Source: Hallerella sp963652365 | GTDB lineage: Bacteria; Fibrobacterota; Fibrobacteria; Fibrobacterales; Fibrobacteraceae | Length of the DNA: 64,000 nt | Assembly (NCBI GenBank): GCA_963652365.1 | Contig: CAVJTH010000014.1 | Location: forward strand, 1-64,000 | Reading direction: 5' to 3' | Shown: one piece after another, positions 53,224-61,270 of the stretch | How the letters are laid out: each line of letters begins with the position of its first letter | Numbering within the stretch: position 1 is the first letter of the stretch | Program-made: the position numbers and the translations under genes | Notes under the pieces: model-generated | What the model was told of the DNA's origin: nothing | Database searches by the model: none | Seen by the model: only the letters and a program-made list of their open reading frames with translations

Positions 53224-54126
53224 CTAGATGCGCTTGCGGGCGATTTCGTAAAGCCCGAGAGAAAGCGCGACGGACGCGTTGTAGGACTGGGCTTCGGGCT
53301 GCATCGGAATGCGTAGAACGTCGGTGCACTGCTTTCGGATGAACGGCGGAAGTCCCACGTCTTCGCCGCCGACGGCAAGAACGATCCTGTCTGCGAACGA
53401 ATAATCGACCAGGGAAACTTCGGTCGCCGCGTCGAGTCCGAGAACCTGGTAGCCGGACTGTTTCAGTTCGCCGATTGCCGCTTCGAGATTTTCGGGTCGG
53501 CAGATGCGCAGCTTGTCGATGGCGCCCGTAGAAGCGCGCGCTACGGTCGGCGTGATTCCGCACATTCCCTTTGCGGGCATGAGGAAAATGTCCGCGCCGA
53601 GACCGAGAGACGACCGAATGCACGCTCCGAGATTTCGCGGATCTTCGATGTTTGTCGCGACGACGACGAGCTTGCGAATTCCCTGTTCCCGGGCCTTGAA
53701 GAATTCTTCCTTTACGTCTGCCCACTGGAGAAGGTCCTTTTCGTTGCAGAGGGCGACGACTCCCTGGTTCGGCATCGCGTAGGAGTCGAGAATGCGGGCT
53801 TCCACCTGCTGCACGTGGATGTGATTCTTCTTGGCGAGCTTCTGCAGGGAATAGAGTTTCGGATTTCCCGAATTGTGCCGGAACAGGATGCGGTGAAGAC
53901 GCATCGGGGAGCTTGTCAGAAGTTCCGTGACTTCGCGGATTCCGCCGACTGCGGTTTGCGGCGTGCTTTCGGCATCGCCGAGGGCGAGGTTTACCTGGGA
54001 TGGCCGTGGGCGGCTTTCGTCTTCGAACCGCGGAGAACGTCCGTACGAGAAGTCGCGACGCGGTCTGTCGAACGAAGAGTCGTCGCTGCGGTCGCGGCTA
54101 GGATGAAACGGTTGCTTTTTCCACAT
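53224..54126 (-). CDS. SpoU/TrmH-family RNA 2'-O-methyltransferase
   Basis: This 300-residue SPOUT enzyme has an Arg/Asp-rich disordered N-terminal 60 residues, an L30e-like substrate domain (LLTSSPMRLHRILFR...QQVEARILDSY) and the catalytic knot with motif 1 NIEDPRNLGA, motif 2 VLAVGGEDVGLP and motif 3 IPMQPEAQSYNASVALSL. This form resembles RlmB/TrmH and modifies rRNA or tRNA ribose. The charged tail is longer than usual. AAAAGGAG lies eight bases before the ATG, which sits inside the end of the TatB fusion gene. Confidence 0.93.
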   Translation of the reverse strand: MWKKQPFHPSRDRSDDSSFDRPRRDFSYGRSPRFEDESRPRPSQVNLALGDAESTPQTAVGGIREVTELLTSSPMRLHRILFRHNSGNPKLYSLQKLAKKNHIHVQQVEARILDSYAMPNQGVVALCNEKDLLQWADVKEEFFKAREQGIRKLVVVATNIEDPRNLGACIRSSLGLGADIFLMPAKGMCGITPTVARASTGAIDKLRICRPENLEAAIGELKQSGYQVLGLDAATEVSLVDYSFADRIVLAVGGEDVGLPPFIRKQCTDVLRIPMQPEAQSYNASVALSLGLYEIARKRI

Positions 54127-54823
54127 GCGGGATCTCCTTTTGGACGTTTCGGGGTGCTACAATATAGTTCATCGGAATGTCGTGCGGCTTTCGCTCCAGG
54201 GGATTTTCGGAGACCTGGAAGCTGAATGCGACTCCGCACTTGAGCGTTTCGGAATGCCGCGCGAGAAATCGGTCGTAATAGCCCTTGCCATGTCCGTGAC
54301 GACCTCCGTCGCGAGAAAATCGCGTGCCGGGAACGAGGGCGAACGGAATGTTTCCGGCATGGATCGGAAGTTCCTTTTTCGGCTCTCGGACATGGAAGCG
54401 CCCTTCGACGAGATCCGTTTCCAGATTCCTGACTTGCACGAATTCCATGAGACCGTTTTCGCCTGTTAGCGGCAGGAGCAGTCGATTTTCCTCGGCGAGT
54501 TCTCGGAGCAGCGGTTGGATGTCCGGTTCGCCGGGAAGCGGGTAGAACGCGGCGACTCTTGGAGCCTTTCGGAACGGTTCAAAGGCCTGGATCGCCTGGA
54601 CTATCCAGCGGCTTTCGTCCGTCTTCGTGTCGGAATCGTCCGCTTTCGCGGCGGTCGAGGCGGATTTCATCAGTTCGTCTTCCAGATCGAACTTTATCCG
54701 GTATAGCTTTCCCTTGATTCGCCTGAATGCGGCAAACGCCTTTCCGATATCCTTGGGAGATACGAGGACGAGCGCCAGGAAAACCAGCAGGCAAAGTTCC
54801 GAAAATCCGATTTCCGCGGTCAT
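54098..54823 (-). CDS. TatB-like domain fused to 5-formyltetrahydrofolate cyclo-ligase
   Basis: This 241-residue protein joins two normally separate functions. Residues 1-50 (MTAEIGFSELCLLVFLALVL, then SPKDIGKAFAAFRRIKGKL) match TatB: short periplasmic end, one membrane helix, a proline-containing hinge and an amphipathic helix. Residues about 88-225 match 5-formyl-THF cyclo-ligase: RVAAFYPLPGEPDIQPLL, the folate/ATP loop GGRHGHGKGYYDRF at 173-186 and a closing PMNYIVAP. The usual N-terminal helix of the ligase, with its basic ATP-binding residues, seems replaced by the TatB amphipathic helix. The frame is open throughout. The start overlaps the tatC stop (ATGA) with GGAG nine bases upstream. 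Confidence 0.85.
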   Translation of the reverse strand: MTAEIGFSELCLLVFLALVLVSPKDIGKAFAAFRRIKGKLYRIKFDLEDELMKSASTAAKADDSDTKTDESRWIVQAIQAFEPFRKAPRVAAFYPLPGEPDIQPLLRELAEENRLLLPLTGENGLMEFVQVRNLETDLVEGRFHVREPKKELPIHAGNIPFALVPGTRFSRDGGRHGHGKGYYDRFLARHSETLKCGVAFSFQVSENPLERKPHDIPMNYIVAPRNVQKEIPHVEKATVSS

Positions 54824-55518
54824 TGCCTTCTCCATGAAATCCGATAGGCGGCAAGGCTTATCCCGTAAAGGGCCAGGATGGGAATGGCTATCCAGAACAG
54901 GGAGAGCAGATCCGGCGGCGTGACGATGGCGGAAAAAAGCGCAGTCAGAAAGATGACTAGCCGGAAATGCCGGGAGAGAAAGTTACGGTCGAAAATTCCG
55001 GTGCGGGCGAGAAATACCGCGAGCACCGGCATCTGAAAAATCATGGCGAAGAGGATTTCGAATCGAAAGAGAAACGCGATGTAGGATTCCTGCGACCAGA
55101 GCTGGATGGCAAGGTTCGAATAGCGGGCGAGAAACGCGAACAGAAAGGGAATCGAAAGAAAGTAGGCGAACGCCGCTCCGGAAAGGAACAGGAGGGTCGA
55201 TAGGACGACAAATCCCGAAACGGTCTTGCGCTCGATTTGCGGAATGGCCGGGGCGCAGAAGGCGTAGCCATGGTAGAGGACGACGGGAGCGGAGACTAGA
55301 GTCCCGACGAGGCAGGCGAGAAGCAGGCTCGAAGAAACGCCTTCGGTCGGCGAAAGGTTCGCGAGCGTCACCGTTGCGTTCGACAGAGGCTTTGCGGCGA
55401 GTATCCAGAGCTTTGGAGCGAAATAGAAGGCTGTTCCCGAAACGATGACGAAAAAGACGATGCAGGCGAGGAGCCTTGCCCGAAGTTCGCGAAAATGTTC
55501 GGAAAGTTCCAAGTGCAA
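54820..55518 (-). CDS. tatC: Sec-independent protein translocase TatC
   Basis: This 232-residue inner-membrane protein has six predicted helices. The N-terminal LELSEHFRELRARLLACIVFF carries the Glu/Arg signal-peptide recognition site typical of TatC, and RFEILFAMIFQMPVLAVFLARTGI and IVTPPDLLSLFWIAIPI are conserved. It binds twin-arginine signal peptides. It lies between tatA (three bases away) and the TatB fusion, giving the order A-C-B. RNase D lies upstream on the same strand. Confidence 0.95.
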   Translation of the reverse strand: MHLELSEHFRELRARLLACIVFFVIVSGTAFYFAPKLWILAAKPLSNATVTLANLSPTEGVSSSLLLACLVGTLVSAPVVLYHGYAFCAPAIPQIERKTVSGFVVLSTLLFLSGAAFAYFLSIPFLFAFLARYSNLAIQLWSQESYIAFLFRFEILFAMIFQMPVLAVFLARTGIFDRNFLSRHFRLVIFLTALFSAIVTPPDLLSLFWIAIPILALYGISLAAYRISWRRQ

Positions 55519-55521
55519 GGC

Positions 55522-55713
55522 CTAGTTCTTGTCCGTGTCTTTTTTCTGGGATTCGGCGGTCTTTTCGCTCGGCTGTTCGTCGCTGTTCGCCTTGCGGAAT
55601 TCCCGCAGCGCCTTGCCAATCGATGCGCCCAGATCCGGAATGCGGCGTGCGCCGAAGAGGAGAAGTACCAGGAAAATGAGCAGAAGAAGTTCGGAAAAGC
55701 CGATGTTTCCCAT
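55522..55713 (-). CDS. tatA: Sec-independent protein translocase TatA
   Basis: This 63-residue protein shows the TatA pattern: a short polar start, one membrane helix (ELLLLIFLVLLLFG), the F-G hinge, and an amphipathic helix (RRIPDLGASIGKALREFRKA) followed by a charged tail. It forms the protein-conducting element of the Tat system. GAGG sits close before its ATG, seven bases after the RNase D stop. Confidence 0.95.
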   Translation of the reverse strand: MGNIGFSELLLLIFLVLLLFGARRIPDLGASIGKALREFRKANSDEQPSEKTAESQKKDTDKN

Positions 55714-55720
55714 AGAGACC

Positions 55721-56854
55721 TCAGCGGGTTAGTTTTTGATGCAGAATGTCGTTCCACACGGTGCGTTGCCACTTTAGAAGATGGGCGGCATCGTAGCGTT
55801 CTTCCCAGGTTTCTCCGATGGGGGTCGCCAGGGCTATCAGCTGGGAGCGGTTCGCGAGCATCGCTTCGTCGAAGTGGAGCTCCGCGGCGCGTTCGTTTCT
55901 CCATTCCTTGAGGGAATCGATCAGTTCGCCGTTTGGACTGACAAGCGGCGGGTGTCCACGGTGGCTTGCCTCGGGCCATTCGCTTTCGGGAACCTGCATC
56001 GCCTGCTGGATCGTTTCGAAAAAGCTGGCCCTGCGTTCGCCGACAAAGTTGCGCGGCAGCCTGGGAAGAAAGTCTTCGCGAAGGGTCGGGAAGGAATACG
56101 ATGCGGACCGGACGATCGCGAGCATCAGCTCGTTTCCAAACACCTTGTAGGGTGGTCTGTCCAGTTTTTCCGCTTCGTGTTCGCGCCATGTCCAGACGGC
56201 CTTTAGGATGTTGAGCGACTTGGGAGACAATCGGAAAGACCCTGCGATTCGCCAGCGTTCGGGATCTTCGGGCTTTTGCTGTTTCGCCTTTTCGATGAGG
56301 TCTTCGCAGGTTTCGATGAGCCATCCGAATTTTCCTTGCGCCTGTAGCTGCTCGCCCAGGATTGCGCAAAGTTCGTGCAGAAAGAACGTATCGTGAATGG
56401 CGTATTCGCACATGTCGGTCGGGAGCGGACGCACTGTCCAGTCGGATTTCTGGTTGTCCTTGGGGAGCGAAACATGAAAATACTTGTGAACCAGGCTTGC
56501 GTAGCCGAGTTCGCGCTCTCCCAGGAACTTTGCCGCGAGCATCGTGTCGAAGACATGCCTGGGCGAGAACCGGAAGCGGTGCCACAGCATCCGCAAATCG
56601 TAATCGGCGCCGTGCAGGATGATGTTGTTCATCGCGCGGGTCGCGAAAATGGGACGGATGTCGAAAGGCGCGAGAGGATCGACGATGTAATGATGTTCGC
56701 CGATGGTAATCTGGACAAGGCAGAGCCTGACCGAGTAATGATACATGGAATCCGCTTCCGTATCGACCGCGGCGATTTCATAGCGGGAAAGATCCTCGAC
56801 GAGGCTTTCGAGAGATTCCTTGTCGGCTACGAGAATGTAGGGATCGTTGACCAT
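55721..56854 (-). CDS. rnd: Ribonuclease D
   Basis: This 377-residue 3'-5' exonuclease processes tRNA ends. The DEDD catalytic residues are seen in AAVDTEADSM (Asp, Glu), HGADYDLRMLW (Asp) and the ExoIII block CEYAIHDTFFLHEL, where the Tyr is the DEDDy residue in the family pattern Y-x3-D. Behind it are HRDC-type helical domains (SPKSLNILKAVWTWREHEAEKLDRPPYKVFGNELML). The start at 56854 (MVNDPY) was preferred to a TTG at 56863. The tat genes follow at seven bases, so it heads that operon. Confidence 0.9.
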   Translation of the reverse strand: MVNDPYILVADKESLESLVEDLSRYEIAAVDTEADSMYHYSVRLCLVQITIGEHHYIVDPLAPFDIRPIFATRAMNNIILHGADYDLRMLWHRFRFSPRHVFDTMLAAKFLGERELGYASLVHKYFHVSLPKDNQKSDWTVRPLPTDMCEYAIHDTFFLHELCAILGEQLQAQGKFGWLIETCEDLIEKAKQQKPEDPERWRIAGSFRLSPKSLNILKAVWTWREHEAEKLDRPPYKVFGNELMLAIVRSASYSFPTLREDFLPRLPRNFVGERRASFFETIQQAMQVPESEWPEASHRGHPPLVSPNGELIDSLKEWRNERAAELHFDEAMLANRSQLIALATPIGETWEERYDAAHLLKWQRTVWNDILHQKLTR

Positions 56855-56872
56855 CGCTTTCAATTTAAAAAC

Positions 56873-58729
56873 TTATCGAGGCGTGCTTGACGACGGAACG
56901 GGAATTTCAAATGTTTTGTGGTTGCCCGCCTCGTCGCGGATGGACAGGAAAAGGCTCTTGCCGGGACTTGGCAGGTCGCTTGCGACGAGGACGATTTCGC
57001 GCGGTTCGGAATCGTATTCGGCGTAGATAAAGGGCTTTTCCGTCGAAAAGGCCTTGATGGCGTTGCCGTTCGCGATGCCCGATTCCGTTTCGACGAGCGG
57101 AATGCGGAGAACCGCCTGTTCGGTTCCGGCGACGAACGCCTTGTCCATGCGGATCTCGCCGATTTCCGGCGCGGTCGTGTCGGCGATGAATCCGATGTCG
57201 CGGAGTTCGCTTGCGCTCGCGGAACGCTCCGATTTTCTTTTCGACTGCCTGCTGAAAATGAACCAACGTCTGCTTGTTTCGCCCAGATAGTAGAGCGGCT
57301 TCTGGGCGATGTTCCCGTAAAACGCGACTTGCCACGAACCGCGAAAGTGGAGCCCCTTGGGGTGAAATTCGAAAGCGGGAACGCTGTCGCTTGCGAGCCT
57401 TCGCACGGCAAGGACCTGAGTCCACGGGACAGGCGCTATCCCGGTGATCTTTTCGGAGACGGGAAAAAAGCGCCGGTCGAGTTTCCACGAAAGATTCCTG
57501 TCGTCTTTCGAAATCCTTTTGATGGCAATCGTGTCGAGGCGTCCATTCCGTTCGACCTGAATCGCGACCGCCTTCGGATGCTTCTTGAAAATTTCGCCGA
57601 GCGCAAGAGGCTTTGCCGGAAATTCTTCGCAAAGGTTCAAGGGTTCTTTCCGGTTTTTCTTTTCGAGAAGTCGAAAGCCTGCCTGCCCCGGTTCGGACGT
57701 GCAGAGGTCTAGCCCGAGCCATGTACGGCTGAGGAACGAAAAAAGTTCGGGCTGCTGGAACTTGCCGCGCATCGCGGGCTTTGCCCCGTCGCATTTTTCC
57801 CTGAAAGAGAACGTTCTTGCGGAAATCCTTCCGACCATGTCTTCCGTTTCGAGGGTGAGCGTGTCGTTCGGGGTACGGAAAAATTCCCTTGGAAGATAGT
57901 GCCAGTCGCCCGCGGTGTCCGCTTCTTCCGCCCAGAGGAGCTCTTCGCGAATCTGGATCATGTTCGCAAGCGAAAGCGTGTCCTTGGCGATTTCGTCGAT
58001 GACCTTTCCTTTCCTTTTGAGCGAGACGCGGCGGACGGACATCGGATTTTCGAGTGGATGACGGCTGTAGTCGGCGATCTTGAAGACGAACCGGACCGGA
58101 TCCTTGAAATTGTCGATATCGGGAATCTCGATGCAGCCGGCCTTGAGATCCTCCTCTCCGGAAAGGGCGACCGATTCGCCCTGGAACACCGCGGCCCCGA
58201 GGACGAGCGGATCCAGGGTGTCCTGGCAGAGCGTTCCGTTTCGGCAGGGATTGACGATCTTGTCGCCTAGGCGGATTTCCAGATGCAGGTGGGGATTTCC
58301 GATGCCGGAGCTTCCCGTAAACGAGAGCGTGTCGCCCTGGCGAAATTCGGGAATTTTCGGATTCGCGATGGAAACGTCGTTAGCACCCGTCTTGGACTGG
58401 GTGTCGCGCACGAGCGAATCGAGCGCTCTGGAAAATCCGCTCTGGTGGGCAAAGACCCATGTCCGGCCGCTCGTTCCCCGAAAATAGACGACCTTGCCGT
58501 ATCCGTAGGGAGAGACTCGCGCCTGGAGAACTTTTCCGTCTTCGGGAGCGATCACCGGAAAGCCTTCCCGCATGTCGGTCGAGTAGTCGATTCCCGCGTG
58601 GTAGCGCGTTCCCCGGTTTTCGCCGAACGAGGATGTCAGGTAAGCGGGCTTTCCGAACGGGACGTAGAGCGCGTCTTCGGCGAAAAGCGCGGACGAAAGG
58701 GCGAGAGTCCAGAAGGCGAGGCGTTTCAC
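56873..58729 (-). CDS. M23-family peptidase with Ig-like C-terminal region
   Basis: This 618-residue protein starts at a GTG (58729) that gives a signal peptide VKRLAFWTLALSSALFAED. The LytM/M23 site is intact: His44 and Asp48 (RYHAGIDYS) and the H-x-H motif at 147-149 (NPHLHLEI), so it should be an active zinc endopeptidase of peptidoglycan cross-links. The long C-terminal part (170-618) has strands of Ig-like or sandwich domains, including APEIGEIRMDKAF near 500. The start lies seven bases after the stop of the CBM9-like gene. Its 3' end abuts RNase D. Confidence 0.88.
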   Translation of the reverse strand: MKRLAFWTLALSSALFAEDALYVPFGKPAYLTSSFGENRGTRYHAGIDYSTDMREGFPVIAPEDGKVLQARVSPYGYGKVVYFRGTSGRTWVFAHQSGFSRALDSLVRDTQSKTGANDVSIANPKIPEFRQGDTLSFTGSSGIGNPHLHLEIRLGDKIVNPCRNGTLCQDTLDPLVLGAAVFQGESVALSGEEDLKAGCIEIPDIDNFKDPVRFVFKIADYSRHPLENPMSVRRVSLKRKGKVIDEIAKDTLSLANMIQIREELLWAEEADTAGDWHYLPREFFRTPNDTLTLETEDMVGRISARTFSFREKCDGAKPAMRGKFQQPELFSFLSRTWLGLDLCTSEPGQAGFRLLEKKNRKEPLNLCEEFPAKPLALGEIFKKHPKAVAIQVERNGRLDTIAIKRISKDDRNLSWKLDRRFFPVSEKITGIAPVPWTQVLAVRRLASDSVPAFEFHPKGLHFRGSWQVAFYGNIAQKPLYYLGETSRRWFIFSRQSKRKSERSASASELRDIGFIADTTAPEIGEIRMDKAFVAGTEQAVLRIPLVETESGIANGNAIKAFSTEKPFIYAEYDSEPREIVLVASDLPSPGKSLFLSIRDEAGNHKTFEIPVPSSSTPR

Positions 58730-58736
58730 GGGACTT

Positions 58737-59288
58737 CTACAAGAGCTTGCGGAAGAATCTCGGCTGGTGAAAGTCGGGCTTCTCGGTGACGATGGGGAAG
58801 CGCAGCAGGTGATGGGGATGCCTTGCGCTGTCTCCGCACTTGTAGAGGTTTCCGAAAATCTCCTGCCCGACAAGATTTTGTGCACCGAGGAGAAATGCCG
58901 GAATGGAAACCTTGATTTCCCACGAGACGCTCTTTCCGTCACGGACAGGCGCGTGGACCGTGCGCAAGATCCGGGCGTATTGCGTTTTCAGAAATTCCCT
59001 CCGGTGGAATCGGTCCCTGCCGCGGGCCGCGTAGCAGAAACCCCTGCTCGTAAACTCGAAATTGATGTATTCGGTTGCAGAATCGAGAGCCTTGACGAAC
59101 AGTTCGACGCAGCTGTCTTCCCAGGCGTTTGCCCCGTCCCGGTCGATATTTGCCGCAAAGCATTCTTCCGGCTCCGTGACCTGGAATCGGACATGCAGAA
59201 AATGATGGTCCTTTTGGAGGTGGAAGATGACGGAAGGAAGCGCGCTTTCGTCTTCGACTGTCCAAAGGCGGTTCGGAAATAGTCTCAT
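58737..59288 (-). CDS. CBM9-like carbohydrate-binding domain protein, apparently cytosolic
   Basis: This 183-residue protein matches the CBM9/DOMON-like sandwich: PSVIFHLQKDHHFLHVRFQV, ANAWEDSCVELFV, TEYINFEFTSRGFCYAARG and SVSWEIKVSIPAFLLG. It has no signal peptide and is a stand-alone domain. The family binds sugars or is fused to xylanases; here the lack of export signal and link to an M23 peptidase gene (seven-base gap) leave its role open. It is divergent from tolQ. Confidence 0.82.
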   Translation of the reverse strand: MRLFPNRLWTVEDESALPSVIFHLQKDHHFLHVRFQVTEPEECFAANIDRDGANAWEDSCVELFVKALDSATEYINFEFTSRGFCYAARGRDRFHRREFLKTQYARILRTVHAPVRDGKSVSWEIKVSIPAFLLGAQNLVGQEIFGNLYKCGDSARHPHHLLRFPIVTEKPDFHQPRFFRKLL

Positions 59289-59361
59289 ATTTCGAAATCT
59301 AGCAACATTTTTGTCGATTTAAATTTTCTAGATTGTTAAACGACTTTTTTTGGGAGGCTCC

Positions 59362-60051
59362 ATGATCGATTTGCCCGTAGTCCAGATGCTTCGCGATTCC
59401 GATGTCGCGACGATGATCATTCTCGGCATTCTGGCGTTTATGTCGCTTTTTTGCTGGGGAATCATCCTGGTCAAGATTGTCTTTTTCCGCAAGAACCAGC
59501 GGGCCAACGCCATCTTTTTCCACAAGTTCGAAAAAATGGAACGTTTCGTGGACTTGAAGGAACTCTGCGACTCGAGCGGAGATAGCGCGCTCAAGAGCCT
59601 TACCGAGGAAGTCCTGATCGAAGCGTCCAAGTTCAGCAATTTCGTAAGCTACGATTCCATCCAGCATCGCGCCTCCCTGCTGGAAGACACCATCCAGCGG
59701 TCCATCGAGGGAATCCGCCTGGGCGAAAACCGGCATGTGAACTTTTTGGGCATGTGCGCGAATCTCGCCCCGTTTTTCGGGCTTCTCGGAACGGTCTGGG
59801 GAATCATGGTCGCCTTTTTCGAAATCGGAAAGCACGGTTCCGCGGACTTGACCGTTGTCGCTCCGGGTATCGCCATGGCCCTGATAACGACTGTCGCCGG
59901 TCTTCTGGTCGCTATCCCCGCATCGGCGGCCTACAACATGTTTGTTTCCCGGACCGGTGAAAACGAAATCGCCTACTACAACTTTGGAAGCCGGATGCTC
60001 AGCCTCTTCAAGCGCGGCGACCTGCTCGCCCTCGAAGAAGTGGCCGGCTAG
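59362..60051 (+). CDS. tolQ: TolQ/ExbB-type proton channel subunit
   Basis: This 229-residue protein has three membrane helices: near residues 18-42, and two after a long cytoplasmic loop (NLAPFFGLLGTVWGIMVAFFEI and APGIAMALITTVAGLLVAIPASAAYN). Both carry the Thr/Gly pattern of the MotA/TolQ/ExbB family. With TolR it uses the proton gradient to drive TolA. GGGAGG precedes the ATG at 59362. It opens the tol-pal operon. Confidence 0.94.
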   Translation: MIDLPVVQMLRDSDVATMIILGILAFMSLFCWGIILVKIVFFRKNQRANAIFFHKFEKMERFVDLKELCDSSGDSALKSLTEEVLIEASKFSNFVSYDSIQHRASLLEDTIQRSIEGIRLGENRHVNFLGMCANLAPFFGLLGTVWGIMVAFFEIGKHGSADLTVVAPGIAMALITTVAGLLVAIPASAAYNMFVSRTGENEIAYYNFGSRMLSLFKRGDLLALEEVAG

Positions 60052-60059
60052 GAGGCATC

Positions 60060-60461
60060 GTGAAGCGCAGCCGCAGCAGGACGATCAACCAGGAAATGAA
60101 CCTGACGAACATGATCGACGTCGTGTTCTCGATTCTTATCGTGTTCATGATTTCCGCGCCCCTGATGAGCCAGGGCATCAAGGTGGAACTTCCGAAGGCC
60201 GAAGCGCCGACGATGGAGCAGGAGAAGCTCCTGAAGGTTTCCATCAACAAGCGGAATGAAGTCTATATCGCGGACATGAAGGTGAATCCGAAGGATTTCG
60301 GAAGCGTCTTCAAGTCGCTGTGGGACGGAAGCATGGCCGTGGTCATCAATGCGGACGAGTCGGTGGACTATGGCCGCGTCATGAAAGTCGTCTCGCTCGT
60401 GCAAAAGGCGGGCGTTACCAAGCTGGGATTCCTGACTCTCCCCGGAGACGAAGACAAGTAG
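60060..60461 (+). CDS. tolR: TolR/ExbD-type subunit
   Basis: This 133-residue protein has one N-terminal helix with the conserved proton-binding Asp (NLTNMIDVVFSILIVFMI) and a periplasmic domain (KVELPKAEAP ... NADESVDYGRVMKVVSLVQKAGVTKLGFLT). The start is a GTG at 60060 directly behind GGAGG. It works with TolQ. Confidence 0.94.
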   Translation: MKRSRSRTINQEMNLTNMIDVVFSILIVFMISAPLMSQGIKVELPKAEAPTMEQEKLLKVSINKRNEVYIADMKVNPKDFGSVFKSLWDGSMAVVINADESVDYGRVMKVVSLVQKAGVTKLGFLTLPGDEDK

Positions 60462-60463
60462 GT

Positions 60464-61231
60464 ATGGCAAGTCGGGAAAAACAGGACCGCTCCCCGTTCT
60501 TTCGAAACGGCTGGGATGGCGCAGTCGTCAAGATTGTCGTCGTTTCGCTGGTTTTCCATGCGCTTCTTTTGCTCGGATTTGTCGCCGCGAACTGCATTCG
60601 CCTTGAACGGGAACCCGAACCGGTAAAGGTCTTTGAGCTCGTACAGGTGAAGCAGACGAAGAAGGTCGCTCCCAGGCAGGTGCGCAAGGCGGCACCAAAA
60701 CCTCCCGAGGAAAAAAGGGAACCGAAAAAGGAAGAGCCGAAACCGAAGCCGAAGCCCGAGGTGAAGAAAGAGCTTCCGCCCGAACCGAAGGTGGCAAAGG
60801 AAGAAAAACCCGCACCGGAACCGGAGCCCGTTTCCGAAGAGGTTCCCGAAGAACCTGCGGAAGAATCCATGGACCTTCCCGACGACATGGACCTTCCGGA
60901 AGGCATTGCCGAGGAATCGGGATTGAATCCCGTGGGCTATGTAGATATGGATCCGCTGATGCAGGTCTATCTGGAACGCCTGAAGCAAATCATCATGCAG
61001 AATTTCAACCCGCCGTCCGGTCTGCATGTCGCCAAATCGACGAAGACCTCGGTGCAGTTTACGGTAGATAGGTTCGGAAGCATCACGGACATTTCGCTCA
61101 AGCGCTCGTCGGGAAACAAGACGTGGGACCATCTTTCGATGCGAGCCATCCGGGTTTCCAAGTTGCCGGAACTTCCGTCGAATTATCGCGCTCCGGCGCT
61201 TTCGCTCAATTTCAACTTTACGCCGAACTAG
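60464..61231 (+). CDS. tolA: TolA-like energy transducer with TonB-type C-terminus
   Basis: This 255-residue protein has an N-terminal helix (VVKIVVVSLVFHALLLLGFVAAN) with the S-x3-H pattern used by TolA and TonB to contact TolQ/ExbB, a long Pro/Lys/Glu linker and a C-terminal TonB-like domain (FTVDRFGSITDISLKRSSGNKTWDHLSMRAI). The linker is shorter than the helical linker of proteobacterial TolA and more like TonB, but operon context favours TolA. It starts two bases after tolR. Confidence 0.88.
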   Translation: MASREKQDRSPFFRNGWDGAVVKIVVVSLVFHALLLLGFVAANCIRLEREPEPVKVFELVQVKQTKKVAPRQVRKAAPKPPEEKREPKKEEPKPKPKPEVKKELPPEPKVAKEEKPAPEPEPVSEEVPEEPAEESMDLPDDMDLPEGIAEESGLNPVGYVDMDPLMQVYLERLKQIIMQNFNPPSGLHVAKSTKTSVQFTVDRFGSITDISLKRSSGNKTWDHLSMRAIRVSKLPELPSNYRAPALSLNFNFTPN

Positions 61232-61270
61232 AGGTTTGCCTTGGTTTCGAAACTTTGTATTATTGCTACG

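Noticed and set aside
53216..53725. An N-terminal extension of the THUMP-like methyltransferase
   Set aside because: The extra 170 codons overlap the SpoU gene in another frame and are Arg/Ser-rich; the GTG at 53215 has a good ribosome-binding site.
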